A stretch of DNA of 39,206 bases from an uncultured Chloroflexota bacterium (GCA_903938075.1 CAJABS010000073.1:1-39206), one strand, 5' to 3'. Shown: positions 22,770 through 31,566, numbered from the stretch's first letter. Notes: a model not told the origin generated them from the letters alone. Numbers and translations: made by a program.

Positions 22770-24805
22770 CGCTCGGAGTCAGCCGAGAGCTCTCTCTCCT
22801 GGCCTTCAACGCTCGCGTTTTGACGGAAGCGTCCAACAGCAAGCGCCCACTACTCGATCGCTTCCGCTTTCTCGGCATCGTCGCATCGAACATCGATGAG
22901 TTCTACGGGGTGCGTGTTGCCGGCATTCAGGACCAGCAGGTCGCTGGCGTGCGAACCCCTGGACCTGACGGCCGAACTCCCGACGTGCAACTTGCCCTGA
23001 TTCGCGAAGCGACCGACCTCCTTACCGAATCGGCACAGGAGAGTTGGGGCACGCTGATCGAAGAGCTGCGCAGTGCTGGGTTGCCGCTGCGAAGGTGGTC
23101 CGACCTCGATGCCGCCGAGCAGTCAATCCTCACGGAGCGATTCACGCGAGAGATCTTCCCCGTGCTAACCCCTCTCGCAGTTGACCCGGGCCACCCATTT
23201 CCGCTGATTAGCTCACTCAGCCTCTCGGTCGCGATACGGCTCCGCGCACATGGCGGCGAAGAGATTTCACTGGCGCGTGTAAAGGTGCCAACAATCCTTG
23301 GCCGAATCGTGCAATTCGGCAACGGTGACTGGATCTTGATGGAAGAGCTGATCTTGGCTCATCTTGACCTCCTCTTCCCTGGCACAGAGATCGTTGACGC
23401 ACACCTCTTCCGAGTCACACGCGACGCCGACCTCGACACCGTAGAGGAGGAGGCAGACGACCTCCTTGAGGCGATCGAAGAGGGGCTCCGCCAGCGGCGG
23501 TTCGGCAGCGTGGTGCGCCTCGAGGTTGGCACTGAGATGCCAGGCGATCTGCTTGAGATGCTCTTGACTGGGCTTGAGATTAGCCAGAGCGAAGTGCAAG
23601 TGATCGGGGGAACCCTTGACCTCTCTGTTGCGCTACAAGTCGCGAACCTCCCTCACCCGGAACTGCGCGCCCCACGATGGCAACCGGTCACGCCAGCGCG
23701 CATCACTGCAAGCACGTCAGCCGATGCTCCGAACGGCGACATGTTCAAGGTGATCGCCGAAGGCGACCTGCTGGTGCATCACCCATATGACAGCTTCGAG
23801 GCGAGCGTTGACCGTCTCTTTGCTCAGGCAGCCGATGATCCTGATGTGCTCTCGATCCGCTCCACGCTCTACCGAACTGGGGCGACCTCAAGCATCCCCG
23901 CGCATCTGATCCGCGCCGCCCAGGCAGGGAAAGAGGTGGTGGTGCTCGTCGAGCTGAAGGCGCGCTTCGACGAGGCGGCCAATATTGAGTGGGCCCGACG
24001 ACTTGAAGAGGCGGGGGCACACGTGGTCTACGGCGTGATGGGCCTCAAGACGCACTGCAAGGCGACGCTGATTGCGCGACGTGAGGGCGCGGTGATTCGT
24101 CGCTATGTGCACCTCTCTACGGGGAACTACAACCCGAAGACAGCACGCGGCTACACCGACATCGGCCTCTTCACCACAAACGACGTGATCGGCACCGACG
24201 TGGCCGCCCTCTTCAACTTCCTGACTGGTGGTGCTCGCACCTCGTCGTACACGCGCATCTTGGTGGCACCAGACCACCTACGCAGTGAGATCAAGCGGCA
24301 CATTGAGCGCCTCACAGAGCAGGCACGAACCGGCGCCGCAACGTCGATCACCATCAAGGTGAACGCCCTGATCGATCCCGAAATGATCGCAGCCCTCGAT
24401 CGAGCCGCTGAGGCGGGAGTCTCCATGGACCTGATCGTTCGTGGCATGTGTGGCCTCCTGCCAAGCCCGGAGCGCCATGGCACCCGCCTGCGGATTCGCT
24501 CGGTGATCGGCGACTACCTTGAGCACAGCCGCATCTATCGCTTTGCGGGGCCCGATGGCGTTGATCTTTTCGCTGGAAGTGCGGACCTGATGGAGCGCAA
24601 CCTTGACCGACGCGTAGAGGTGCTCTTCCCACTCGAAGGCGATGAGGTTCGCCGCAAGACTGACGAGATCCTCGCCGCGCTCCTCGCCGACACATCCAAC
24701 GCCTGGACGTTGCAGCCAGACGGGGCCTGGGAGCGCCTCGCAGACACTGGAACCTCATCGTTTGAAACCTTGCGACAGGTGGCACTCGCCGCATCTCAGG
24801 CATAA
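22766..24805 (+). CDS. ppk1: Polyphosphate kinase 1
   Basis: Reversible synthesis of inorganic polyphosphate from ATP. The product is 679 residues, in the usual range for PPK1. The N-terminal RELSLLAFNARVL and ASNIDEFYGVRV, and the middle MFKVIAEGDLLVHHPYDSF, are classic PPK1 segments. The two conserved His of the phospholipase-D-like active site are His430 (THCK) and His449 (VHLSTGNYN), 19 residues apart as in E. coli (435 and 454). The catalytic His is presumably the first. GTG 22766 is chosen for its four-base overlap with DUF971; a TTG at 22748 is in frame but extends beyond the family start. The CYTH gene begins seven bases after the stop. Confidence 0.95.
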   Translation: MTLGVSRELSLLAFNARVLTEASNSKRPLLDRFRFLGIVASNIDEFYGVRVAGIQDQQVAGVRTPGPDGRTPDVQLALIREATDLLTESAQESWGTLIEELRSAGLPLRRWSDLDAAEQSILTERFTREIFPVLTPLAVDPGHPFPLISSLSLSVAIRLRAHGGEEISLARVKVPTILGRIVQFGNGDWILMEELILAHLDLLFPGTEIVDAHLFRVTRDADLDTVEEEADDLLEAIEEGLRQRRFGSVVRLEVGTEMPGDLLEMLLTGLEISQSEVQVIGGTLDLSVALQVANLPHPELRAPRWQPVTPARITASTSADAPNGDMFKVIAEGDLLVHHPYDSFEASVDRLFAQAADDPDVLSIRSTLYRTGATSSIPAHLIRAAQAGKEVVVLVELKARFDEAANIEWARRLEEAGAHVVYGVMGLKTHCKATLIARREGAVIRRYVHLSTGNYNPKTARGYTDIGLFTTNDVIGTDVAALFNFLTGGARTSSYTRILVAPDHLRSEIKRHIERLTEQARTGAATSITIKVNALIDPEMIAALDRAAEAGVSMDLIVRGMCGLLPSPERHGTRLRIRSVIGDYLEHSRIYRFAGPDGVDLFAGSADLMERNLDRRVEVLFPLEGDEVRRKTDEILAALLADTSNAWTLQPDGAWERLADTGTSSFETLRQVALAASQA

Positions 24806-24806
24806 T
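24801..24806 (+). promoter_or_regulatory. CATAAT -10-like box before the CYTH gene
   Basis: CATAAT overlaps the ppk stop codon and ends six bases before ATG 24813. It has the spacing of the other leaderless boxes, so the CYTH gene may have its own start site within the ppk unit. The AATCTCGCCATGG around the start also occurs at mmsA. Confidence 0.35.
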
Positions 24807-24812
24807 CTCGCC

Positions 24813-25442
24813 ATGGAGCGCGAGTTGAAATTTCTCCTCGAGCACGCGCACGCCCCCGCGCTTCCGAGCGGCTACCACTTGGCGCAGCCTCAGCCTACGC
24901 TCCACCTTCTTGATGAGTACCTGGACTATCGTGGCCAAATCTTGGCCGCTGGCTGGCGACTACGACGACGCCGATCCGATGGCGAACCGTTGCGGTACAC
25001 GCTCAAGTCCGAACGAGCAGAGAGCACCTCAGGCCCACTGACCGAGCGCAGAGAGATTGAACGCACACCAGAACCGCACGAGGAGCTCCCAGCTGAAATT
25101 GTCTCCACGCTCACGGAGGCTGGAGTTGAAATGCCACACGTGCTCAATCGCTTGCAGCCCTACCTCACACTTCGCCAGGAACGCCAGCCGTTCGTGCTCT
25201 CGACAAGCGAGGGAGCGCTCGCGCTGCTCAGCGTAGACGAGGTCCGCGCGTCTGCGCCGACACCTCCAACCGAGCATCGCTGGACGGAACTCGAGATTGA
25301 GTTCCTCGCCACCATTCCGTCTGAAATTCGTGACCGCGCAACAGACGAACTGGGCGCGTGGATCGCAGCGCAACCGGGCGTTACCGTCGGTGGCGAATCA
25401 AAGGTCAGTCGAGCAGCCCGACTGCTCTCACTCTCGATCTAG
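24813..25442 (+). CDS. CYTH domain protein, predicted inorganic (tri)polyphosphatase
   Basis: A 209-residue protein of the CYTH / triphosphate tunnel metalloenzyme superfamily. The defining E-x-E-x-K motif is at the very N-terminus (Glu2, Glu4, Lys6 in ERELKF). Alternating charged strands follow, such as WRLRRRRSDGEPLRYTLKSE and ELEIEFL, which line the tunnel. Bacterial members hydrolyse triphosphate or short polyphosphate, or make cAMP; the position next to ppk strongly favours polyphosphate metabolism. The CHAD domain often fused to CYTH is absent. A longer open frame to 24642 lies inside ppk and is not used. The stop shares CTAG (25439-25442) with the convergent ppx gene. Confidence 0.88.
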   Translation: MERELKFLLEHAHAPALPSGYHLAQPQPTLHLLDEYLDYRGQILAAGWRLRRRRSDGEPLRYTLKSERAESTSGPLTERREIERTPEPHEELPAEIVSTLTEAGVEMPHVLNRLQPYLTLRQERQPFVLSTSEGALALLSVDEVRASAPTPPTEHRWTELEIEFLATIPSEIRDRATDELGAWIAAQPGVTVGGESKVSRAARLLSLSI

Positions 25443-26500
25443 CGCGAGGAGCCTGCCCGAGTCTCCATGACAAGCGCTGGGAGCGCTTCGCGCCACCCAT
25501 CACCCGCGCGCGCTACAGCAACAACTAAGCCTTCACGAATGCCGCCGCGATCAACCGTGACCTCTCGCGCCGTCGTTCGCTGCAGTAGCGCCTCAACAAT
25601 CGCGATGCCCGCTGGAAGGAGTCGCGCTCGACGCTGCGAGATTGCGAAACGCTCTGCAACCTCTTTGGCGGTGAGTGCAACGAGTCGATCCCCCATCGCT
25701 GCGAGATCTTCTCGCTCAATCGTGCGACTTATGAGCGTTGCCGGAACGAGCTTGAGGAGGCGCGTTGCAGTCCCTCCCACCAAGATGAGACGGTGCACAT
25801 CGGCGACGGTCAGATCGGCCAGCGCGATCTGGGCATGTCGACGCAGCTCCTGCCACTCGCGTGGGCGAGGCGGGTCCTGGTATGAGACGCGCGCCAAGAG
25901 ACGAGCGGAGCCAATGGAGACTCCAATTGCGCGTGGCAGCTCGCCAGGATGCAGCTCCACCGCTTCTGTTGATCCGCCACCAATGTCAACGACGAGCTGT
26001 GGCACAGAGTGGTCATGCCCGTGGTGCAGACCGAGAACAGTGAGGAGCCCCTCATCCTCGTGGGTCAGTACGATCGGCGCGCTGAACTTTGGCCCATGAA
26101 GTGCGCGCAGCACACTCTCCTGGTCGCGAGCGCGGCGAAACGGCTCCGTAGCGACGACAAACATCTGATCAGCGCCCAAGGTCGTAGCTCGTGCGCGAAA
26201 TGTCGCGAGTGCATCGCTAATCGCCGTCGTGGCCTTTCGCCCTATGGCGCGATCCTGCTCAACCAGCCGACCGAGCTCAATGGGCATTGACTCATCGGCG
26301 ATCACCTCTTGGCGCACCCCATCCGAAACGGCAACATAGAGGTGCGTTGAGTTGGAGCCGATGTCGACCACGGCGCAGACCCGAGGGACCCCAGCCTGGG
26401 AGCTTCCCACCCGGCCACGGCGGGGCTTCGGGGTCTGAGGGGCGGTAGAGAGACGCGGCCTCGCCGCGTGAACACTGCGTGAACGCTTCCCTGCCACCAT
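25439..26500 (-). CDS. Ppx/GppA family exopolyphosphatase / pppGpp phosphohydrolase
   Basis: A 353-residue actin-fold phosphatase releasing phosphate from polyphosphate ends, or from pppGpp. It has phosphate-1 VVDIGSNSTHLYV, the EDEGLLTVLGL segment with the catalytic Glu region, phosphate-2 LVVDIGGGSTEAVEL and VGGTATRLLKL. The first 40 residues are basic, Ser/Arg/Pro-rich and probably disordered; ATG 26500 is supported by the TAGGAT box six bases upstream. The length corresponds to the core two domains without the C-terminal HD-like part of E. coli Ppx. Short forms like this are usual in actinobacteria and many other bacteria. Its setting beside ppk1, CYTH and PhoU favours polyphosphate as substrate. 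Confidence 0.92.
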   Translation of the reverse strand: MVAGKRSRSVHAARPRLSTAPQTPKPRRGRVGSSQAGVPRVCAVVDIGSNSTHLYVAVSDGVRQEVIADESMPIELGRLVEQDRAIGRKATTAISDALATFRARATTLGADQMFVVATEPFRRARDQESVLRALHGPKFSAPIVLTHEDEGLLTVLGLHHGHDHSVPQLVVDIGGGSTEAVELHPGELPRAIGVSIGSARLLARVSYQDPPRPREWQELRRHAQIALADLTVADVHRLILVGGTATRLLKLVPATLISRTIEREDLAAMGDRLVALTAKEVAERFAISQRRARLLPAGIAIVEALLQRTTAREVTVDRGGIREGLVVAVARAGDGWREALPALVMETRAGSSR

Positions 26501-26506
26501 CCGCGC

Positions 26507-26512
26507 ATCCTA
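26507..26512 (-). promoter_or_regulatory. -10-like TAGGAT box of the ppx gene
   Basis: TAGGAT on the minus strand ends six bases before ATG 26500. No Shine-Dalgarno is present, so the mRNA is predicted to be leaderless. The facing phoU unit has its own TAGGAT at 26552-26557, which makes this 90-base region a compact divergent promoter. Confidence 0.55.
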
Positions 26513-26551
26513 GCCGTGAACGGAGATTCCCTCTCGGTGGGGCTGGGGCGG

Positions 26552-26590
26552 TAGGATGTAAACCAATCACCTGAGCAGCGCGGAGGGGAT
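26552..26590 (+). promoter_or_regulatory. phoU promoter box and ribosome binding site
   Basis: TAGGAT at 26552-26557 is the probable -10 of the phoU unit. Unlike the other cases it lies well upstream of the start, leaving a leader of about 25-30 bases that contains a strong GGAGGGG at 26582-26588 before ATG 26591. phoU is thus an SD-led gene beside several leaderless ones. No Pho-box-like direct repeats were recognised. Confidence 0.5.
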
Positions 26591-27340
26591 ATGTCAACAG
26601 GAGACGATCAGGGCCGAGTCGAAAGCGAGATCCAGGAGATCCTCGCCCGCACCGCAACTGATGGCGCCACGGCAGCGCCGCAGGGCGCCCGCGAGCCCCT
26701 TGACCGCGAACTCCGCGCCATCAAGGAGACGGTCGTTCGCATGGGGAGCATGGCCGAGGCGGCGATCCGCGACGCTCTTGACGCGCTCGTCACCCACAAC
26801 GCCGAGAAGGCCACCGCGGTGATCATCGGCGACCGCAAGATCAACGATATGCAGCACGAGGTCATTACGGCGATCACGACCACCATCGCCACGCAGAGCC
26901 CGGTCGCCCGTGACCTGCGCAACCTCTTGATGATGAATCACGTTGTCTATGAGTTGGAGCGGATCGGTGATCATGCCGCCTCCGTTGCCAAGATTGCCGT
27001 CCAGCTCGCCCCGGAGCCGGCGCTGCAGCGATACCTGCACCTCCCTGAGATTGGCGAACTGGCAGCATCGCAGCTACACGGCATCCTGATGGCGCTCGTT
27101 GACGTTGACCCTGCCCGCGCCCGCGAGGTCGCGGTCAGCGATGACCAGATTGATGCCCTCTATCGGCAATCATTCGATGAGTGCGTCCGACTGATGGAGG
27201 CCGATAAGTCCAATGTCGCCCGAGGAACGCGCCTCCTCTTCGCAGCGCACTACCTTGAACGAATCGGTGATCGCACGACCAACATCGCCGAAGACATCGT
27301 CTACCTTGCCTCTGGAGAGGTTGAGGACCTCAATCCTTGA
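26591..27340 (+). CDS. phoU: PhoU-like phosphate signalling protein
   Basis: A 249-residue protein made of two three-helix PhoU repeats. Each repeat carries the E-x3-D metal-binding type motif, seen as ELERIGDHAASVAK in the first repeat and YLERIGDRTTNIAEDIVYL in the second. About 35 hydrophilic residues precede the first repeat. PhoU links the Pst transporter to the PhoR kinase and keeps the Pho regulon off when phosphate is plentiful; loss often causes polyphosphate accumulation. No pst genes lie in the window, but a PhoB/PhoR-like pair, ppk1 and ppx do. The TGA overlaps the TTG start of the next gene by four bases (TTGA, 27337-27340). Confidence 0.93.
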   Translation: MSTGDDQGRVESEIQEILARTATDGATAAPQGAREPLDRELRAIKETVVRMGSMAEAAIRDALDALVTHNAEKATAVIIGDRKINDMQHEVITAITTTIATQSPVARDLRNLLMMNHVVYELERIGDHAASVAKIAVQLAPEPALQRYLHLPEIGELAASQLHGILMALVDVDPARAREVAVSDDQIDALYRQSFDECVRLMEADKSNVARGTRLLFAAHYLERIGDRTTNIAEDIVYLASGEVEDLNP

Positions 27341-27861
27341 GTTCGGATCGTGCAACTTCGGCCAAGGAGCGCAAGCGCCTCTACATCGTTCGTCACGCCG
27401 ATGCAGGTGACCCGGCGGAATGGATCGGCCCTGATGCAGAGCGCCCTCTTAGTTCAAAGGGGGTCAAGCAGGCCGCCCGACTTGCGGCGGCACTCGTTGC
27501 CGCCGGCACGAACGTCGGATCGCTCCGCACATCGCCGGCTCGCCGCTGCACTGAAACCTGCGCCGTCATTGCCGCAGCGTTAGAGACCACCGCCACCATT
27601 GACGAGCACCTTGCCGACGGACCGACTGCGGCGCACGTCGCCAAGCTCCTCGCTCGACGCGGTCACGACGTCCTCCTCCTTGTCGGGCACCAGCCGCACC
27701 TCGGCAACCTGATCGCCGAGCTCACTGGCATTGACGCGATCCCGGTTGAGAAGGGGTCCATGATCCGCATCGACATCCCGGCACCGTATACGCCGGGGAG
27801 CGGCCGTCTCGTTGCGCTCGTTCCCCCCGCGCACCTACGCGCTCCGAAGAGCGAGCGCTAA
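27337..27861 (+). CDS. SixA-type phosphohistidine phosphatase
   Basis: A 174-residue small histidine phosphatase. The RHA motif with nucleophile His20 is in LYIVRHADAGD, TSPARRC is the second phosphate-binding element, and LLLVGHQPHLGNLIAEL holds the second His. This compact arrangement without large insertions is that of SixA, which dephosphorylates phosphohistidine on signalling proteins. Close relatives hydrolyse other phosphates, so the target is open. The only sensible initiator is TTG 27337, overlapping the phoU stop; no ATG or GTG lies between it and the RHA motif. Coupling to PhoU hints at a role in phosphate signalling. The TAA overlaps the convergent GDPD stop by four bases. Confidence 0.87.
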   Translation: MSSDRATSAKERKRLYIVRHADAGDPAEWIGPDAERPLSSKGVKQAARLAAALVAAGTNVGSLRTSPARRCTETCAVIAAALETTATIDEHLADGPTAAHVAKLLARRGHDVLLLVGHQPHLGNLIAELTGIDAIPVEKGSMIRIDIPAPYTPGSGRLVALVPPAHLRAPKSER

Positions 27862-28571
27862 CGCGTCGCCGCGCGAGCGGCAGCCGCCCCTTCGCCCTCA
27901 ACGCAGAGGGCGGTAAGTCGCAGATCACTCGCCCAAGCGGCACCCTGCACCTCTCGCAGCGTCCAGGCGGCAACCTCGAGCCCCGCATCACGCCAGCGGC
28001 TGATGCGTTCGTCGGTCAAGAGATCCAGCGCAACCGAGAGGCCAGCGCACCCTAGTTGCACCGCCTGCTCCGCCTCTGCCGCGATCTCGGCGTTGAGCCA
28101 ACGGGACCATTCTGGCGCACGCTCTGCAACGACTTGGAGAGCACTCGGGTGGAAACTAGAGAAGACAACCCCCTCTGCCCCTGCACCGCGCGCAGCGACA
28201 AGGGTGGTGAATAGCGCATCGGTTGGACGCTCCTTTAGCTCTAGGTCAATCAGTGTTGCGGCGGGCATGGCGGCAAGAACTTCGGTGAGCGTTGGCACAC
28301 CGATCTCCGCAAGCTCGATCGCCGAGAGTTCACACACACGCCGTGGTACCCCGAAGAGTCGATCGAGCGTCTCATCGTGCACGATCACCGCTACCCCATC
28401 GGCACTAAAGCGCACATCAAACTCCACGCCATCACACTGCAGCGCACCCGCCACGAGAGCGGCGAGGCTGTTCTCTTGAAGCATGGCATCGTGGGCTCCG
28501 CGATGTGCAAGGAGGACCGGACGCTGCAGTGCCTCACGTGCGCGACCGATCGCGCTCGGGCGATGAGTCAG
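27858..28571 (-). CDS. Glycerophosphodiester phosphodiesterase, predicted CTG start
   Basis: Hydrolyses glycerophosphodiesters to glycerol 3-phosphate and an alcohol. The active-site residues are His23-Arg24 in LLAHRGAH, Glu33-Asn34, Glu50 and Asp52 in VEFDVRFSADG, and His65 in VIVHDETLD. The first ATG in the frame (28484) lies after the essential HRG motif, so translation must begin earlier. Between the motif and the upstream gene there is no ATG, GTG or TTG. CTG at 28571-28569 overlaps the kinase stop in a CTGA arrangement and has AGGAG (complement of 28583-28579) exactly seven bases upstream. With that start the product is 237 residues, typical of bacterial GDPDs. It is the last gene of the operon with the PhoR-like kinase and a source of phosphate and glycerol. 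Confidence 0.85.
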   Translation of the reverse strand: MTHRPSAIGRAREALQRPVLLAHRGAHDAMLQENSLAALVAGALQCDGVEFDVRFSADGVAVIVHDETLDRLFGVPRRVCELSAIELAEIGVPTLTEVLAAMPAATLIDLELKERPTDALFTTLVAARGAGAEGVVFSSFHPSALQVVAERAPEWSRWLNAEIAAEAEQAVQLGCAGLSVALDLLTDERISRWRDAGLEVAAWTLREVQGAAWASDLRLTALCVEGEGAAAARAATR

Positions 28572-29782
28572 GAGGCGTCTCCTGCTGGTGGCAGCGTAAT
28601 AGTGAACGTTGTCCCTACGCCCGTCGTTGAGGTGACGGTGATCTCGCCCCCGTGACGAAGCACGGCGTGTCGGGCAATCGCGAGTCCGAGTCCGGTCCCA
28701 CCGCCGCCAACGGCCCCGGCGCCACCATCCACTCGCTCCACGGTGAAGAACCGTTCAAAGATGCGCGAGAGGTGGGCACGATCGATACCAATGCCGTGAT
28801 CCACCACTGCGATCTTGGATCCGCCATCGCTCAGTCGTTCAACTTCAAGTTCAACTCGTCCCCCCTCACGGCTGTACTTCACCGCGTTATGGACGAGGTT
28901 CGCCACCGCCTGGCGTAGGCGATCACGGTCGCCAGTAATGAGGAGTGGGCCTGTGCCGATCACATCAATGCCGCCGCCATGCTGTGCCGCGACCGGAGTG
29001 AACCGCTGCGCGACCTCCTCGGCCAAGGTGGCCAGGTCGAACTCGGCCTTGCGGAGCGGGATCTCACCCGCCTCTAGGGTGGCGAGGTCGAGCATCTCAT
29101 CGGCCATCTGAACGAGGTGGAGCACCTCAACCTCGATCTTGGCACTGCGGCTTGCCACACCAGAAACATCACCCTTCGCTGCGGCGCCGCCAATCGTCTC
29201 CGCGAGAAGGCGGATCGTTGAGAGCGGCGTGCGCAGCTCGTGCGAGAGGTTGTCTACGAACTCGGTGCGAATCTGTCGCAGTCGACGCACCTCAGTCAGG
29301 TCGCGCAAGACCAGCCAGGCGCCGCCATCACCATCGGGTGCTGCCACCACAGAGACGTGTCGCGCCTCGTCGGAGTGCCCAAGGCGGCCGTCGCGAATAT
29401 CAATCTCGCCGCGATGCACTTCGCCAGCGATCGCCTTGCGGGTGAGTTCCTCGAGTCGGAAGTCAACGGTCGCTTCGATCAGCGGCATGCCACGGAACTG
29501 CACATCGCCACGCGCAAGGATCTCACCGGTGACCGGGCTTGCGGCGCGGATGACGAGGTCCGAGCCGACGCGGAGAATGGCATCGTCGGTTGCCTCAAGG
29601 AGGGCGTTCAGGCGCTCAGATCGACGATCAGCGCGATCCCAGGCAACGTCTGCCCGACTGCTCTCCCGTGCTGCGCGATCGGCCTCTGTTGCTACGTCTT
29701 GCGCTGTGAAGCGGCGAACAACCAGATAGGTGATCCCTGCAGAGACCAGTACCGTTGCAAGCCCGATGATGATGTCGGGCAT
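28568..29782 (-). CDS. PhoR-like membrane sensor histidine kinase
   Basis: A 404-residue kinase. One N-terminal transmembrane segment (about 4-23) has almost nothing outside, then a charged linker, a PAS-like domain (about 55-165), a HisKA domain with FVDNLSHELRTPL (His181), and HATPase_c. The ATPase domain shows the N-box NLVHNAVKYS, G1 DHGIGI, F-box IFERFF and G2 GTGLGLAIARH. This TM-PAS-HisKA-HATPase layout without a large external sensor is that of PhoR. The partner regulator is two genes upstream, separated by proS. Its ATG overlaps the proS stop by one base, and its own stop overlaps the GDPD start. Phosphate sensing is inferred from architecture and neighbours. Confidence 0.9.
   Translation of the reverse strand: MPDIIIGLATVLVSAGITYLVVRRFTAQDVATEADRAARESSRADVAWDRADRRSERLNALLEATDDAILRVGSDLVIRAASPVTGEILARGDVQFRGMPLIEATVDFRLEELTRKAIAGEVHRGEIDIRDGRLGHSDEARHVSVVAAPDGDGGAWLVLRDLTEVRRLRQIRTEFVDNLSHELRTPLSTIRLLAETIGGAAAKGDVSGVASRSAKIEVEVLHLVQMADEMLDLATLEAGEIPLRKAEFDLATLAEEVAQRFTPVAAQHGGGIDVIGTGPLLITGDRDRLRQAVANLVHNAVKYSREGGRVELEVERLSDGGSKIAVVDHGIGIDRAHLSRIFERFFTVERVDGGAGAVGGGGTGLGLAIARHAVLRHGGEITVTSTTGVGTTFTITLPPAGDAS
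28579..28583 (-). promoter_or_regulatory. Ribosome binding site deciding the CTG start of the GDPD gene
   Basis: AGGAG on the minus strand stands seven bases before CTG 28571, within the last codons of the kinase gene. It is the strongest evidence that this rare initiator is used, since the only ATG in the frame would delete the catalytic His-Arg. Confidence 0.6.
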
Positions 29783-31566
29783 CAGGCGGCTGGGTGCGGA
29801 TCGCGTGCTGCATGCCGCGGTGGATACCCGCGCTTGAGCAGCTCCGCCTCAATCGCGGCACGATCGCTCGCCTGCGCGCCACGAATAGCGTTGAGCACTT
29901 CGCCCACCGGCAGGACGCTTCGCTCACCCGTTGAGCGCCGGGTAACCTCTGCCCCGCCAGCTTCAAGTGAGCGCGGCGAGATGGTGATCATCCATGGCGC
30001 ACCGATCAACTCGGCATCGGCGAACTTCACGCCAGGGGTCTCGGTACGATCATCAACGAGCAGCTCAATGCCGGCAGCCTCAGCCTCCGCCTCAAGGGCG
30101 AGTGCGATCTCGGTCACCTTCGGGTCCTTGTTCGCGCCAACGATCGCAACCTGTGCGTCGAAGGGGCTGATTGAGATCGGCCAGGAGAGGCCCTTCTCGT
30201 CGTGGTGCGCCTCAGCGATGCAGGCAACCGCACGGCCAACGCCGATCCCATACGAGCCCATCACGATTGGGTGCGAGACCCCCGCCTCGTCGGCGTAGGT
30301 GGCACCCAGCGCACCGGTGTATCGAGTGCCGAGCTTGAAGATGTTGCCAACCTCAATGCCGTTCTCGATGCGCAGTTTGCCACCACAGGCGAGGCAGGCA
30401 TCGCCCACCTTCGCTGATGCGATGTCGGCGACGGCAGTTGGCGTGTAGTCTCGGCCGACGTTCACGCCGGTCAGGTGATAGCCCACCTTGTTCGCTCCTG
30501 CAACCATATTGGCGGTCGTTGCGACGAGCTCATCCACGACGACGGTTGCCTCCTTGATTCCCACAGGGGATGCGTACCCTGGCTCCATGCCAGCGGCGCG
30601 AATCTCTTCTTCGCGTGCGGGTCGGAGGTCTCGCGCACCGATGGCGTTGGTCAACTTCGTCTCTTCCACCTCATCATCGCCGCGGACGATGGCAACAATG
30701 AGTCGCCCATCGCGGTCGGCGAAGAAGACCGCCTTTGCACAGGTCGACGCAGGAACCTTCAACTGCGCCGCAAGTTCAACAATGGTTGAGGCGCCTGGCG
30801 TTGCGATCTCCTTGAGCGGCTCCTGTGGCGCGCTTGCTGGGATCTCGCGCTTCACAACGGCGACCTGTCGGTTCGCGGCAGCACCGCAGCCATCGCAGAG
30901 CACGAGGCTATCTTCACCAAACGGGCTGAAGGCCATGAACTCGTGCGCCAGTGAGCCGCCCATCATGCCAACATCGCTGGCCACGGCGATCGCTTCGAGT
31001 CCAAGCCGAGCAAAGATGCGCGTATAGGCGTGGTAGTAGAGCTTGTAGGAGCGATCAAGGCCCGCCTCATCACGGTCGGCGCTATAGGCGTCCTTCATCG
31101 TGAACTCGCGCACGCGAATAAGTCCACCGCGCGCCCGTGGCTCGTCACGCCACTTGGTTTGGAAGTGGTACATCTGCTGTGGGAGTTGGCGCCACGAGTT
31201 GATCAGCTTGCGAAGTAGGTCAGTCACCACCTCTTCGTGCGTCATCGCCAAGACCATGTCGCGGCCACCGCGGTCGTTGAAGCGGCCCATCTCCGGTCCG
31301 ATCTGGTCGTAGCGCCCCGTCTCGCGCCAGAGGTCGGCAGGGTGTACGACCGGCATCAGCATCTCCTGGGCGCCGATCGCGTTCATCTCTTCGCGAATGA
31401 CCTGGGTGACGCGCATGTTGACGCGCATGCCGAGCGGGAGGAGTGAGTAGATTCCAGCACCAAGTGGCCGAATGTACCCAGCACGGAGCAGGAGGCGGTG
31501 GGAGGGCATCTCCGCGTCGGCGGGATCCTCCCGAAGGGTCGTAAAGAAGAGTTCGCTCATGCGCAT
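29782..31566 (-). CDS. proS: Prolyl-tRNA synthetase, bacterial type with editing domain
   Basis: Charges tRNA-Pro. The 594-residue length is that of the bacterial-type enzyme (ProS type 1). Class II motifs are visible: motif 1 region with RPLGAGIYSLLPLGMRV, motif 2 in FQTKWRDEPRARGGLIRVREFTMKDAYS-type sequence, and motif 3 in VMGSYGIGVGRAVACIAE. Between motifs 2 and 3, about residues 230-390, lies the inserted YbaK-like (INS) domain that clears Ala-tRNA-Pro. ATG 31566 is supported by a TAGGAT box seven bases upstream; a second ATG lies two codons later. The gene sits between the response regulator and histidine kinase of the PhoB/PhoR-like system. Confidence 0.95.
   Translation of the reverse strand: MRMSELFFTTLREDPADAEMPSHRLLLRAGYIRPLGAGIYSLLPLGMRVNMRVTQVIREEMNAIGAQEMLMPVVHPADLWRETGRYDQIGPEMGRFNDRGGRDMVLAMTHEEVVTDLLRKLINSWRQLPQQMYHFQTKWRDEPRARGGLIRVREFTMKDAYSADRDEAGLDRSYKLYYHAYTRIFARLGLEAIAVASDVGMMGGSLAHEFMAFSPFGEDSLVLCDGCGAAANRQVAVVKREIPASAPQEPLKEIATPGASTIVELAAQLKVPASTCAKAVFFADRDGRLIVAIVRGDDEVEETKLTNAIGARDLRPAREEEIRAAGMEPGYASPVGIKEATVVVDELVATTANMVAGANKVGYHLTGVNVGRDYTPTAVADIASAKVGDACLACGGKLRIENGIEVGNIFKLGTRYTGALGATYADEAGVSHPIVMGSYGIGVGRAVACIAEAHHDEKGLSWPISISPFDAQVAIVGANKDPKVTEIALALEAEAEAAGIELLVDDRTETPGVKFADAELIGAPWMITISPRSLEAGGAEVTRRSTGERSVLPVGEVLNAIRGAQASDRAAIEAELLKRGYPPRHAARDPHPAA

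Noticed and set aside
26501..26590. Pho box between ppx and phoU
   Set aside because: No pair of CTGTCAT-like or TTCACC-like direct repeats was found by eye; only -10-like boxes are evident.
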